Assembly: GCA_015490195.1 (NCBI GenBank)
Contig: WFYG01000039.1
Span: forward strand, 1 to 64,000
Direction: 5' to 3'
DNA from: Thermovibrio sp.
GTDB taxonomy: Bacteria; Aquificota; Aquificia; Desulfurobacteriales; Desulfurobacteriaceae
Length of the DNA: 64,000 bases
Under the pieces are notes generated by a model that was not told the DNA's origin, ran no database searches, and was given only the letters and a program-made list of their open reading frames with translations. This document shows, piece by piece, positions 44,304-53,858 of the stretch. The translations under genes and the position numbers were made by a program. Numbering within the stretch: the stretch's first letter is position 1; each line of letters opens with the position of its first letter.

Positions 44304-45708
44304 AACCCTGCTTTTTGGAGGCCTTACAACCATTCACGAGCTTTTTATCAAGGGAGCCGTAGAGAGTTTGGGATACAGCGCCCGGTTTCTTCCAAACCCA
44401 GACAATACCTCCCTTGCCATCGGCAGGGAGTTCTGCAACAGGGGAATGTGCAACCCTACCTACTACACGGTTGGAAACCTCGTTAAGTTTCTCCTTGATG
44501 AGTCTAAAAAGGGTGTTGACGTAGAGAGCAAATACTTTTTCGTTACTGTTGGAGCCTGCGGTCCTTGCCGTTTTGGAATGTATGAAACGGAATACAGGCA
44601 TGCTCTTAAAGAGGCGGGCTTCAAAAACTTTAAAATCTCTATCTTAAACCAGAGCGAGCTCTCTTCTGAAGGGGATTTTGAGCTTACTCCCTCACTTATG
44701 TGGGCACTCGTTAAGGCTGTGTGGCTTGCAGATATAGTCAGAGATTTGGGCTACCAGCTGAGGCCTTATGAGATTGAAAAGGGTTCTGTAGATGAAGTTA
44801 TAGAAGGATTTAAACCGAGGATTTATGGAGCTTTGAAGGAGGGAGCTCCCGTCAAAGAGACCATTTTACTCCTTAAAGAACTCCGGAAAGAGCTTGAGAA
44901 GCTCAGGTTTGACTATACTAGGGTAAAACCGGTTGTAAGCGTGATTGGTGAGTTCTGGGCTCACACAACGGAAAGTGCCGGTAACTACCACATCCACAGG
45001 TGGCTTGAGGAGGAAGGAGCAGAGGTTCGCCCCGAGCCCATAGCCGGCTGGATAGACTACCAGCTCTTCATAGAAGAAGAGAGAATTAAGAGAGACATCA
45101 AGGTTAAAGGCTTCTCTTTAGATAGGTTAAAGAGGCTCTTGGCTGTAAAGTCTATGGCGGCTGTTTTCAGGGGTCTTTACAACCTCTACCGTTCGGTCTT
45201 CTCCTTCAGGCCAAAAGCCCTTCCACCTCAAAAAGAGCTTTCAGAGCTTGCAAAACCCTACTTTGACCACTTTGTCGTTGGTGGAGAAGGCCATTTAGAG
45301 GTTGGAAAGCACGTCTACAACGTTATCCATAAGAAAGCCCACATGGTTCTCTCGGTTAAGCCCTTTGGCTGTATGCCCTCTACACAGAGCGACGGTGCTC
45401 AGGCAAAAGTCCTTTCAGACTACCCTGAAAGCATTTTCATTTCAATAGAAACTTCCGGAGACAGCGAAGTAAACGTTAAGAGCAGAGTTCAAATGAAGCT
45501 CTTTGAGGCAAAAAGGGCTGCAGAGAAGGAGTTTTACAACCTTCTTTCAAGCTTGAACGTTAGTGAGTCTGCCTTTAAAAAGGCCTTTTCTTCGTCTGAA
45601 CCCTTTATTAAGCTTAAAGGAAAGTTTGCCGGAACCGCCGCAAGAGCTCTCTACGGAAACCAGACAAAACTTCAGCCTTACCTTGACTTCGTTCCAGAGG
45701 CGACTTAA
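44296..45708 (+). CDS. 2-hydroxyacyl-CoA dehydratase activase-related protein (COG3581/DUF2229-like)
   Basis: 470 aa. Contains conserved cysteines in CNRGMCNPTYYTVGN, GACGPCRFGMYETEY and FGCMPSTQSDGAQAKV, as expected for COG3580/3581 proteins related to the activator of 2-hydroxyglutaryl-CoA dehydratase and to the dehydratase subunits themselves. It likely carries a [4Fe-4S] cluster at a dimer interface. No dehydratase genes are near. The frame opens to 44167, but this region is hfq; ATG at 44296 with GAGGAGAG upstream is preferred. Function is unknown. rqcH starts on its last base. Confidence 0.83.
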   Translation: MAKTLLFGGLTTIHELFIKGAVESLGYSARFLPNPDNTSLAIGREFCNRGMCNPTYYTVGNLVKFLLDESKKGVDVESKYFFVTVGACGPCRFGMYETEYRHALKEAGFKNFKISILNQSELSSEGDFELTPSLMWALVKAVWLADIVRDLGYQLRPYEIEKGSVDEVIEGFKPRIYGALKEGAPVKETILLLKELRKELEKLRFDYTRVKPVVSVIGEFWAHTTESAGNYHIHRWLEEEGAEVRPEPIAGWIDYQLFIEEERIKRDIKVKGFSLDRLKRLLAVKSMAAVFRGLYNLYRSVFSFRPKALPPQKELSELAKPYFDHFVVGGEGHLEVGKHVYNVIHKKAHMVLSVKPFGCMPSTQSDGAQAKVLSDYPESIFISIETSGDSEVNVKSRVQMKLFEAKRAAEKEFYNLLSSLNVSESAFKKAFSSSEPFIKLKGKFAGTAARALYGNQTKLQPYLDFVPEAT

Positions 45709-47327
45709 TGGACTACCTCTACATAGAAAAACTTAAAGAGGAGCTCCACTCCCACCTTTCCAAGGAGCGTATTGGTGAAGTTCTGAAAGGTGAAAAGGAG
45801 TTTTCCTTCAGAGTTGGCCGTTCTTACCTCAACTTCCATTGGGGAAACCCCAACACCCTGTTTATCGGTAGATTCCCGATAGGCAGACAGGAGTTTTCTC
45901 CTCTTATGAAGTTAAAGGGAGCTTTTATTAAGTCTATTTCTCTTCCCGTTAAAGATAGAGTTCTTGAGGTTGAACTTGTAAAACCGCTTCTCGGAAATAG
46001 GTTCAGCCGTTTCTTTCTTGTATTTGAGCTAACCGGTAAAAATGCAAACCTCTTTCTTCTTAACGAAGAAAAGAAGATAACTTTCATCTTAAGGAGTGTG
46101 GAGAGCTCCGTAAGGCCACTCTCTCCGGGAGACCGTTACCTCTTTCCCCCTTCCGACAAGAAGCCTTTTGAGGAACTTCATTTCGGGAAGGTAACACCTG
46201 AAGGCGTTGAGAAGAGGCTCTACAAATTTGTTGCCGGCATCTCTCCATTGAACGCGAAAGAGATTGCCTACCTAATGAAGGAGCTGGGAAGTTTAGAGGA
46301 GGCCTACAAAAGGTTCGTAGAGTTACACAAAAACTCCCAAACAGCCTGCCTCTACTACCAGAACGGTAAACCGAAATTCCTTACAACTTTCCCTTACAGA
46401 TCACTCTCTCTCCTTGAGTTTAAGGAGTTTTCAGATTCACTTCCCTTTTCCTCGGCCTGGGAGGAGTTCTACCGTAAAGCCGTTGAGGAGATAAGGTTTT
46501 CTACTCTGAAAGAGCGAATAGTTTCAAGGATAGAGAAGAAGATAGAAGCCTTAAAGCGAGAGCTGAAAGAGCTTTCTGACCTTGAAAAGCTGAGAGAAGA
46601 GGCTGAGAAGTGGAAAAGGAGGGGGGAGCTCCTCAAGTACAACCTTCACCTTGTAAAACCGGGTCAGAAAGAGGTAAAAGTTAAAGACTTCTCTACAAGC
46701 AGAGAGGAGATCATTCCCCTTGACCCTTCACTCTCACCGAAGGAGAACTTGAACAGGTTCTTCAAAAAGTACAGAAAAGCACTAAAGCGGCTGGAGTTTG
46801 CAGAAAATAGACTTGAAGAGATTGAGAGGGAGCTTGAAAGAGCAGAGTTCTTGAGGGAGACCATAAATTCAAAGGAGAAAGCTGAAGACCTTGAAGTCTT
46901 TACTCCTAAAGGAACCAGAGAGATAACAATTCCAGACTTCCTTACTTTTACGTTGCCTTCCGGAAGGAAAATATTTGTAGGGAGGAATGCATCTGAGAAT
47001 GAGTTCCTCTCTCTGAAACTGGCAAACCCGTGGGATCTCTGGTTTCACGCCAAGGAGGTTCCTGGTTCCCACGTAATCTTGAGGCTCGGTAAAGGTGAAG
47101 AGCCGTTGGAAGAAGATATTCTTCTCTCTGCCGCAGCAGCGGCTTACTTTAGCAGAGGTAGAGAATCTGGAAAGATAAAGGTTGATTACACCAGAGTGAG
47201 AAATTTAAAAAAACCGCCGAAAACTCCTAAGGGATTCGTTATTTACTCAGGGGAGAGAACCGTTTCGGTAAGCCCGGAACTCTTTAAAGAGAAGGTTGAG
47301 AGGGAAGCCCCCAGAGGGGGCAAATAA
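45708..47327 (+). CDS. rqcH: Ribosome-associated quality control protein RqcH (NFACT family)
   Basis: 539 aa. RqcH binds stalled 50S-peptidyl-tRNA complexes and directs C-terminal alanine tailing. Residues 83-84 (VKDRVLEVE) correspond to the DR pair essential in Gram-positive homologues. An N-terminal NFACT-N domain, a long middle coiled coil (KERIVSRIEKKIEALKRELKEL...) and the C-terminal NFACT-R domain (PWDLWFHAKEVPGSHVILR...) complete the family. It overlaps the previous gene by one base (TAATG). A hairpin lies at its last codons. Confidence 0.9.
   Translation: MDYLYIEKLKEELHSHLSKERIGEVLKGEKEFSFRVGRSYLNFHWGNPNTLFIGRFPIGRQEFSPLMKLKGAFIKSISLPVKDRVLEVELVKPLLGNRFSRFFLVFELTGKNANLFLLNEEKKITFILRSVESSVRPLSPGDRYLFPPSDKKPFEELHFGKVTPEGVEKRLYKFVAGISPLNAKEIAYLMKELGSLEEAYKRFVELHKNSQTACLYYQNGKPKFLTTFPYRSLSLLEFKEFSDSLPFSSAWEEFYRKAVEEIRFSTLKERIVSRIEKKIEALKRELKELSDLEKLREEAEKWKRRGELLKYNLHLVKPGQKEVKVKDFSTSREEIIPLDPSLSPKENLNRFFKKYRKALKRLEFAENRLEEIERELERAEFLRETINSKEKAEDLEVFTPKGTREITIPDFLTFTLPSGRKIFVGRNASENEFLSLKLANPWDLWFHAKEVPGSHVILRLGKGEEPLEEDILLSAAAAAYFSRGRESGKIKVDYTRVRNLKKPPKTPKGFVIYSGERTVSVSPELFKEKVEREAPRGGK
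47307..47321. terminator. Hairpin in the last codons of rqcH
   Basis: GCCCCC-AGA-GGGGGC, a perfect 6-bp stem with a 3-base loop, ends 3 bases before the rqcH stop codon. It could end the rqcH transcript or that of the convergent cyd operon. No good T-tract follows, so termination is only suspected. Confidence 0.4.
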
Positions 47328-47328
47328 A

Positions 47329-47439
47329 CTACTGACTTGTAACGATTACGAATGATGTAATGAGAACAATAAGGATGTATATTCCGAAAACTCCGTAGAA
47401 GAGAAGAGTCCTAATTGGGCTGTTCTCTGCAGTTCCCAT
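47329..47439 (-). CDS. 36-aa single-helix membrane protein at the end of the cyd operon
   Basis: Small open frame starting at an ATG with AGGAGG five bases upstream. Sequence: polar start MGTAENSPIRTLL, one hydrophobic helix (FYGVFGIYILIVLITSFVIV) and a short TSQ end. It overlaps the 140-aa gene by 29 bases and is the last gene of the cyd operon. It has the size and layout of bd-oxidase accessory subunits, but it is not CydX-like in sequence. Function is unknown. Confidence 0.72.
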   Translation of the reverse strand: MGTAENSPIRTLLFYGVFGIYILIVLITSFVIVTSQ

Positions 47440-47833
47440 CCTTTCCTCCTTCAACAGTTGCTTTGAGAGCTTTTAGCTCTTCTTCAAATCTATCCCTGTT
47501 AAGAAAAACGATAACGTAGTGTCCAACTATTCCCTTCAGAGAGAACATGGCAGCGAGGATGAAAACAAGCCTTGCAAGGAAGTGTGCTGTTGTCCCGGGT
47601 TCAAAGGCCACCTTCCAGAGGTAGAGAAACGGGAGGAGTAGCACTCCCCCTATAATCAGGAAATAGGTAAAAAGGTTGGGTTTAAAAAAGCTGAGATCCT
47701 CTTTAAACTCTTCTTTAATAAATGCCTCAATCTCTTCCCAAGACTTACCGTCCTTTTTGAGCTGGAGAACTTTTCTTACCAGCTCTCTCCTTTCACTCAG
47801 GAACTTTTCCTTCAATCCTATTATCGCTGCCAT
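47411..47833 (-). CDS. Two-helix membrane protein of the cyd operon
   Basis: 140 aa. The cytosolic N-terminus is helical (KFLSERRELVRKVLQLKKDGKSWEEIEAFIKEE) and resembles a short SHOCT-like or WHEP-like module. Two membrane helices follow (FTYFLIIGGVLLLPFLYLW and ARLVFILAAMFSLKGIVGHYVIVFL). Not recognised. It lies between the CydX-like and 36-aa genes, in the same direction and with a GGGGAGA ribosome-binding site, so it is probably part of cytochrome bd assembly or regulation (inference). Confidence 0.75.
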   Translation of the reverse strand: MAAIIGLKEKFLSERRELVRKVLQLKKDGKSWEEIEAFIKEEFKEDLSFFKPNLFTYFLIIGGVLLLPFLYLWKVAFEPGTTAHFLARLVFILAAMFSLKGIVGHYVIVFLNRDRFEEELKALKATVEGGKDGNCREQPN

Positions 47834-47861
47834 TTAGTCTCCCCGTTAAAAGGGTTGGGGG

Positions 47862-47954
47862 TTAGGCCCCCTCACCCTCTAACTTAGACTTTGCTATGGC
47901 ATAGGTCAACCATGCTACTGCTATCCACCAGATAAAAGCTATTATCAGCCACAT
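47862..47954 (-). CDS. cydX: CydX-like small subunit of cytochrome bd
   Basis: 30-aa protein MWLIIAFIWWIAVAW... with one tryptophan-rich helix and a charged tail (KSKLEGEGA). It lies 14 bases after cydB and has AGGAGG before its ATG. Position, length and the MW start fit the CydX/CbdX peptides that stabilise heme d in CydAB. CydX has little conserved sequence, so the assignment rests on synteny and topology. Standard gene finders would miss it. Confidence 0.8.
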   Translation of the reverse strand: MWLIIAFIWWIAVAWLTYAIAKSKLEGEGA

Positions 47955-47968
47955 GACTTTCTCCTCCT

Positions 47969-49162
47969 TTAGTGTTCTGCAGCCTCTTCAATCTCTCTCT
48001 TGAGGCTTTCAGGTGAGATCTTGAAGAGGAACATCTTGTAAACCCAAGCCTGGTAAGCAATAACAATAGGTGTAAAGATAATCGCTGCTACAAGCATAAC
48101 TGTAAGTGTAAGTTGGCTGGAGCATCCGTTGTAGATGGTAATGGAGTGTTCAAGTCCAATAGAAGAAGGCACTGCAAGAGGATATGCACCGAACATTACG
48201 GCAAATCCGGCAAACAGGAACGTAAGAGTTGAGAAGAGAAAGGCTTGGCCGCCTTTCATATTCTTAACGGCTATAAGCCAGCCGACGGCACAGAGTGCTG
48301 CAAGAACAATGAGAATGAGTTCAATTACTGGGAACCTGAAGAGAGCATGGGGAAGAACGTTACCCTGAACCATAGAAGCTATCTGTTGCATCATGTCCTG
48401 TGGAAGGTTAAGGTACTTAAGGTTTTCCGGGTTACCGATCTTAAAGGAGATTGTGTATGCAAGACCTGTACAGATTACGTACATAATTACGAAGGGAAGC
48501 CATACCTTCATTCCAACACTTCTTGCTCTTTCAGCAATTGAACCTTCTGTCTTCCAGATGAGCCAAGAAACACCGTGCATGATGATGAACAGAACAGTGG
48601 TAATTCCAACTAAAAGACCGTAAAGACCGTGAAACTTGAGAGGGTTAACGAGGTTGATAAAGCTCATAGGGAACTTCTCTGCATAGACGAATCCGTGGAG
48701 GACGTCTCCTTCAATCATAGAGTTCTTTATAGGAATTCCTGCAAGGATGTTTCCGATTGCAACTCCTATGAGAAGCGCAACCAGGAGGGAAGACCAGAAG
48801 ATGCTCTGATCCCAGAACTTTCTCCAGCCCTCGCTCTCCTCTTTACTTCTGAACTCAAAGGAGACAGCCCTGTAGATAAGGGCAAGTAGGACAACGAAGA
48901 GAGCAATGTACAAGGAGCTGAAGAGTGCAGCGTAGAGCTCCGGGAATGCGGCAAAAGCCGCACCACCGGCTGTAATGAACCATACCTCATTACCGTCCCA
49001 GACGGGACCGATCGCGTTTATTGTTACCCTCTTCTCAATGTCAGTTTTTGCAACGATTCCATGGAGTATTCCCACTCCAAGGTCAAAACCGTCTGTAACT
49101 ATGTAACCGGCAATTAGTATCGTAACCAGGATTGCCCAAATTGTTGGTAGATCAAAGTGCAT
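47969..49162 (-). CDS. cydB: Cytochrome bd ubiquinol oxidase subunit II
   Basis: 397-aa membrane protein with about nine helices. The N-terminus FDLPTIWAILVTILIAGYIVTDGFDLGVGIL, then IGPVWDGNEVWFITAGGAAFAAFPELYA, is diagnostic for CydB. It packs against CydA and holds the dimer. cydA ends 15 bases upstream. Cytochrome bd suits low-oxygen respiration or oxygen removal in a mostly anaerobic host (inference). AT-rich spacer to the CydX-like gene has a good ribosome-binding site. Confidence 0.96.
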   Translation of the reverse strand: MHFDLPTIWAILVTILIAGYIVTDGFDLGVGILHGIVAKTDIEKRVTINAIGPVWDGNEVWFITAGGAAFAAFPELYAALFSSLYIALFVVLLALIYRAVSFEFRSKEESEGWRKFWDQSIFWSSLLVALLIGVAIGNILAGIPIKNSMIEGDVLHGFVYAEKFPMSFINLVNPLKFHGLYGLLVGITTVLFIIMHGVSWLIWKTEGSIAERARSVGMKVWLPFVIMYVICTGLAYTISFKIGNPENLKYLNLPQDMMQQIASMVQGNVLPHALFRFPVIELILIVLAALCAVGWLIAVKNMKGGQAFLFSTLTFLFAGFAVMFGAYPLAVPSSIGLEHSITIYNGCSSQLTLTVMLVAAIIFTPIVIAYQAWVYKMFLFKISPESLKREIEEAAEH

Positions 49163-49177
49163 CGCCCACCTCCTCCA

Positions 49178-50578
49178 TTAGTAGAGTTCTGCTTCTTTTT
49201 CGGGGCCTTTTGATGCAAACTTGGAAAGGAGATAGAAGTCTGCAATAGCAAGGCCTGTAAACGTGGCAAGGAAGATTATGTAGGTAATTACTACTTCAAT
49301 GTTTGTAAGCGGAGAAACAGCTTGAGCAGTTTTGAGTCCAATCTCTGGAAGGAGGATCTTTCCGTAGTCGTCTGTAAGCGGGTAAACGATCCAGGGTTGC
49401 CTTCCAACTTCTGCAGTTGCCCAACCGAGCCAGCATGCAATATATGGAAGAGGTAGTGAGTAGAGAGCAACTTTGAGGAATCCTGTTGCGTTTTCAAGGT
49501 TCCTGTACTTGGCAAGACCCCAGATGAAGAGGATCACAAAGAAGAATCCGAGGTAAACCATTATGTGGAAAGCCCAGAATACGAAGTTAACAGGGGGGAT
49601 GTACTCTCCAGGGCCAAACTTTGCTTCAAACATCTTTTGGAGGTCTTTAGCACCGAGGAGTTTTCCGTTGAAGTCGTGGGTTGCAAGGAAGCTGAGAAGT
49701 CCAGGGATGGGAAGAGGTATCTCAATGATGTTTTTCTGAGCTTTTTGATCAGCCCAGGCTGCAAGTAAAACGTTCGCTCCCTGCTTTGTATCCCAGAGAG
49801 CTTCCATTGCAGCAAGTTTTGTAGGCTGAGTTTTTGCAACTTCATGGGCGTGAATGTCTCCGATGATTACTTCGCCTATTGAGGCAATAAGTCCAAAGAT
49901 GAGTGCAATGTAGGCAGACTTTTTAAAGAACTCAACGTGCTGTTTCCTGAGGAGGTGGTAGGAGCTTACTGCAAGAACGAAAATTGCGGAGAGAACCATT
50001 CCAGCTGTTGCTGTATGCCAGAACTTTACGTCGGCTACGGGGTTGAATACAACAGCCCACCAGTCAGAAAGTTCTGCCCTTTTCCCTGCTACGAACATCT
50101 CAACCTTTGCACCTGCGGGGTGTTGCATCCATCCGTTTGCAATGAGGATCCAGAGAGCTGAGAGGTTTGATCCGATAGATGAAAGCCATGCTGCTAAGAG
50201 GTGAACTGTCTTTGGTACTTTGTCCCATCCGAAGAGGAAGACTCCCATGAAAGTTGACTCCATGAAGAAGGCCAGGAGTCCTTCAATGGCCAGCGGTGCG
50301 CCGAAGATGTCTCCGACGAACCTTGAGTAGACAGACCAGTTCATACCAAACTCAAATTCGTGAACCAGTCCTGTAGCTACACCAAGGGCAAAGTTGATGG
50401 CGAAAAGCTTTGACCAGAACTTTGCCATGTCCCGGTAAATCTCTTTACCGGTAGCATAGTGGAGCGTAAGCATGATTGCAGATAGCGTTGACAGCCCCAA
50501 GGTTAAGGGCACGAAAACAAAGTGGAAGAAGGCTGTCATCGCGAACTGCAGTCGCGATACCAGTAGTACGAAGTCCAT
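49178..50578 (-). CDS. cydA: Cytochrome bd ubiquinol oxidase subunit I
   Basis: 466-aa heme-bearing catalytic subunit in the inner membrane. SRLQFAMTAFFHFVFVPLTLGLS contains the heme b595 ligand His near residue 19, and GLVHEFEFGMNWSVYSRFVGDIFGAPLAIEG is the strongly conserved proton-path region. GRQPWIVYPL marks the quinol-binding segment, and the short length indicates a short Q-loop. ATG at 50578 with GGGAGGTG upstream is chosen; five extra codons to 50593 are less likely. First gene of the cyd operon. Confidence 0.96.
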   Translation of the reverse strand: MDFVLLVSRLQFAMTAFFHFVFVPLTLGLSTLSAIMLTLHYATGKEIYRDMAKFWSKLFAINFALGVATGLVHEFEFGMNWSVYSRFVGDIFGAPLAIEGLLAFFMESTFMGVFLFGWDKVPKTVHLLAAWLSSIGSNLSALWILIANGWMQHPAGAKVEMFVAGKRAELSDWWAVVFNPVADVKFWHTATAGMVLSAIFVLAVSSYHLLRKQHVEFFKKSAYIALIFGLIASIGEVIIGDIHAHEVAKTQPTKLAAMEALWDTKQGANVLLAAWADQKAQKNIIEIPLPIPGLLSFLATHDFNGKLLGAKDLQKMFEAKFGPGEYIPPVNFVFWAFHIMVYLGFFFVILFIWGLAKYRNLENATGFLKVALYSLPLPYIACWLGWATAEVGRQPWIVYPLTDDYGKILLPEIGLKTAQAVSPLTNIEVVITYIIFLATFTGLAIADFYLLSKFASKGPEKEAELY

Positions 50579-50634
50579 CGCGGCACCTCCCAAAAGTTTT
50601 ATAGGTCTTATTCTATTGTTAACTCCAAAGGCTG

Positions 50635-50640
50635 ATTATA
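50635..50640 (-). promoter_or_regulatory. -10 box before cydA
   Basis: Reverse strand TATAAT (50640-50635), 57 bases before the cydA ATG, without a clear -35 element. A promoter that needs an activator is possible, as expected for an oxygen-controlled oxidase. The TGATATAATCA around it is a near-palindrome but does not have FNR spacing. Confidence 0.3.
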
Positions 50641-50685
50641 TCAAAATCTGATTAACACTAAGAGATTTGAAATATTCAAAGTTGC

Positions 50686-51585
<900 letters not shown>

Positions 51586-51622
51586 CTACCTATAATAACT
51601 CAACTTGTGCCGGAGGTTAACT

Positions 51623-52195
51623 GTGGAAAGGGTGGTTGTAGGTATAACAGGGGCTAGTGGCTCTATTTACGGGAAGAGGTGCGTTGAGGTTCTGATCTCT
51701 AAAGGTTACGGTGTTGAGCTTGTTGTGTCGGAGACCGGGAGAAAGGTTTTTGAATATGAACTGGAGCTCCCCCTTGAGAACTTCATCTCCTCACTTCCAG
51801 AAGACCTTGTTAATGTTTACTCCCCCAGCGACCTCTTTGCTCCTGTTTCAAGTGGAAGTTATCCTGTGAAAGGGATGGTTATTGCTCCCTGTTCTGCAGG
51901 AACTCTCGGCCACATTGCTTCCGGGGCTACGGTTAACCTTATACACAGAGCTGCAGACGTAAACTTGAAGGAGAAAAGGCCTGTTGTTCTGGTCTTCAGG
52001 GAGACCCCTTTAAACAGGGTTCACGTAGAGAACATTCTTAGGGTAGTAGACGCTGGAGCTACCGTTCTTCCTGCCTCTCCGGCGTTTTACGCTAGGCCAA
52101 AAACCGTTGAGGAGCTTGTTGACTTTGTTGTTGATAGAGCTCTCACTCACCTTTTGGGTAAAAGCTGCGGCCTTTTTAAAGGCTGGACTCCTTAA
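51623..52195 (+). CDS. ubiX: Flavin prenyltransferase UbiX
   Basis: 190 aa. Makes prenylated FMN, the cofactor for UbiD-type decarboxylases. VVVGITGASGSIYGKRCVEVL binds FMN and APCSAGTLGHIASGATVNLIHRAADVNLKEKRPVVLVFRETPLN is the conserved family block. GTG at 51623 with GGAGG six bases upstream is preferred over a TTG at 51605. A TATAAT box lies at 51591-51596. The end overlaps the convergent epmA gene by 20 bases. No ubiD is in the window. Confidence 0.93.
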   Translation: MERVVVGITGASGSIYGKRCVEVLISKGYGVELVVSETGRKVFEYELELPLENFISSLPEDLVNVYSPSDLFAPVSSGSYPVKGMVIAPCSAGTLGHIASGATVNLIHRAADVNLKEKRPVVLVFRETPLNRVHVENILRVVDAGATVLPASPAFYARPKTVEELVDFVVDRALTHLLGKSCGLFKGWTP

Positions 52196-53111
52196 TGAGC
52201 TCCCCAACAGTAAAAGGAATAACCTCTGAGATTTTTTCTTTTCCCAGCAGAACCATTAACAGCCTATCAAGTCCCAGCGCTACTCCCTCACAGGAGGGTA
52301 GAGGTTTCCTTTTAAGGAGCTCTAAAAATCCTCTATCAGAACTTCCCTCTTTTTTGCCCATCTCCTGGGCGTATTCTTCGTATTCTGTCATCTCCGTGTA
52401 GCCGTTTGCTATCTCAATTCCCCCTATATAGACCTCAAACCTCTCTGCAACTTTTCTTCTTCTCTTTGAGAATGCTCCAAACTCTTTCGGGTAGTCGTAT
52501 AAAACCACAGGGCCGGGGAGCTCCCCAATTCCCGGCTCAACCTTTTCAACCAGAATCTTAAAAAATGCCGTTTTGCAATTTTCCTCTTTGGCGAATTTTT
52601 TAAGCTCCCCTTTTTCAAAAGGTGAAACGCCTGCAAACTTTAAAAACGCCTCTTCAACGGTTAAGAATATGGGATTTGAGAGATTTACCCTTCGGCCTTT
52701 TAACACAATCTCTTTAACTCCAAGCTCCTCTCCGCAGTCAACTATCAGGTTTAGAGTTTCTTCCATACCTTTCCTGTAGTTTTCTCCTGCTCTATACCAC
52801 TCAACCATTGTGAACTCTATATTGTGGAGCTCCGTTATCTCTCCGTCTCTGAAAACCTTTGTTATCTGGAATATCCTCTCTGCGCCGTGCCAGATTAAAC
52901 GTTTCATGAAGAACTCAGGAGAGGTGTGGAGAAACCAGGTGTGTCCTTTCCCTTGAAAGTCGTGAAACAGCGCCTTGACGTTTTCAACGTTTGAATCGGG
53001 ATTCCTGTACGGGGTCATTATGGGAGTTTCAACTTCTGTGTAGCCCCAGCTGTCAAAGGTTTCCCTGATTCTCTTAAGTATTTTGCTTCTAAGGTTTAAA
53101 ATTCCTAACAC
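52176..53111 (-). CDS. epmA: Elongation factor P--lysine ligase-like (EpmA/GenX)
   Basis: 311-aa class II lysyl-tRNA-synthetase-like catalytic domain without anticodon-binding domain. VETPIMTPYRNPDSNVENV (motif 1 region), FRDGEITELHNIEFTMVEWYRAG (motif 2) and LPSCEGVALGLDRLLMVLLGKEKI (motif 3) are intact. In gammaproteobacteria it attaches (R)-beta-lysine to EF-P. Here epmB and efp are not adjacent. GTG start with AGAGGG upstream. It diverges from the phosphoesterase gene by 23 bases. Confidence 0.9.
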   Translation of the reverse strand: MLGILNLRSKILKRIRETFDSWGYTEVETPIMTPYRNPDSNVENVKALFHDFQGKGHTWFLHTSPEFFMKRLIWHGAERIFQITKVFRDGEITELHNIEFTMVEWYRAGENYRKGMEETLNLIVDCGEELGVKEIVLKGRRVNLSNPIFLTVEEAFLKFAGVSPFEKGELKKFAKEENCKTAFFKILVEKVEPGIGELPGPVVLYDYPKEFGAFSKRRRKVAERFEVYIGGIEIANGYTEMTEYEEYAQEMGKKEGSSDRGFLELLKRKPLPSCEGVALGLDRLLMVLLGKEKISEVIPFTVGELIKESSL

Positions 53112-53134
53112 TGGAACCCTCTCTGGAGTTTCCT

Positions 53135-53857
53135 ATGAAGATTGCTGTCGTTTCAGATATCCACGGGAATATACACGCCCTCAGAGCTGTTGAAAAGCGT
53201 TTGAATGAGTTGAACGTTGAAGATGTTTGGTGTCTTGGAGATACAGTAGGCTATGGGGCTTTTCCAAATCAGTGTGTTGAATGGGTAAGGAAAAACTGTT
53301 CTGTTGTTCTCCTTGGGAACCACGAGCTTGCCCTTTTGGGATTTGTTGACACCTTTCTCCTCAACGACTACGCTAGGCAGGCCATTGAGTGGACAAAAGG
53401 GGTCATTAGCCCGGAAAATTTAGAATTCTTAAGGGAGCTTGGAGTTCAGCGCTTTACAGAGTGCTGCCAGCTTGTCCACGACACTCCCGAGTCTCCCGGC
53501 AGTATGGACTACATCCTGACAAAAGGGGATGCTTACAGAGCTCTCCTCTCTCAGAGGAAGGACATCTGTTTTTTCGGCCACACCCACATACCTGCTGCTT
53601 ACAGGCTTTTAAGCTCAACGGTTGATAAGCTAAGTGTCTACTCCCTCTATTTAGATGCCGGCAGGTATCTCATAAACCCGGGAAGTGTTGGTCAGCCGAG
53701 GGACAACGACCCAAGGGCTTCTTTTGGAGTTTTTGACTTGGATGAGAAAAGGTTTTCACTCTATAGGGTAGAATACGATACAAAAGCTGCTGCCAGAGAG
53801 ATTTTGAGGGCAGGGCTCCCTGAGTATCTTGCGGCAAGGTTAATTCTGGGGGTTTGA
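53135..53857 (+). CDS. Calcineurin-like metallophosphoesterase
   Basis: 240-aa YfcE/MJ0936-type phosphodiesterase. All metal ligands are visible: SDIHGN (D8, H10), GDTVGYG, LLGNHE and FFGHTH, with DNDPRASFG near the C-terminus. The wider family hydrolyses phosphodiesters or nucleotides, and the natural substrate cannot be inferred. It starts 23 bases from epmA and is followed after one base by the aldehyde dehydrogenase, so they may be cotranscribed. Confidence 0.87.
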   Translation: MKIAVVSDIHGNIHALRAVEKRLNELNVEDVWCLGDTVGYGAFPNQCVEWVRKNCSVVLLGNHELALLGFVDTFLLNDYARQAIEWTKGVISPENLEFLRELGVQRFTECCQLVHDTPESPGSMDYILTKGDAYRALLSQRKDICFFGHTHIPAAYRLLSSTVDKLSVYSLYLDAGRYLINPGSVGQPRDNDPRASFGVFDLDEKRFSLYRVEYDTKAAAREILRAGLPEYLAARLILGV

Positions 53858-53858
53858 G

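Noticed and set aside
50630..50660. FNR-type site (TTGAT-N4-ATCAA) upstream of cydA
   Set aside because: The sequence TGATATAATCA is only a near-palindrome with 3-base spacing, and the match is largely the -10 box itself.
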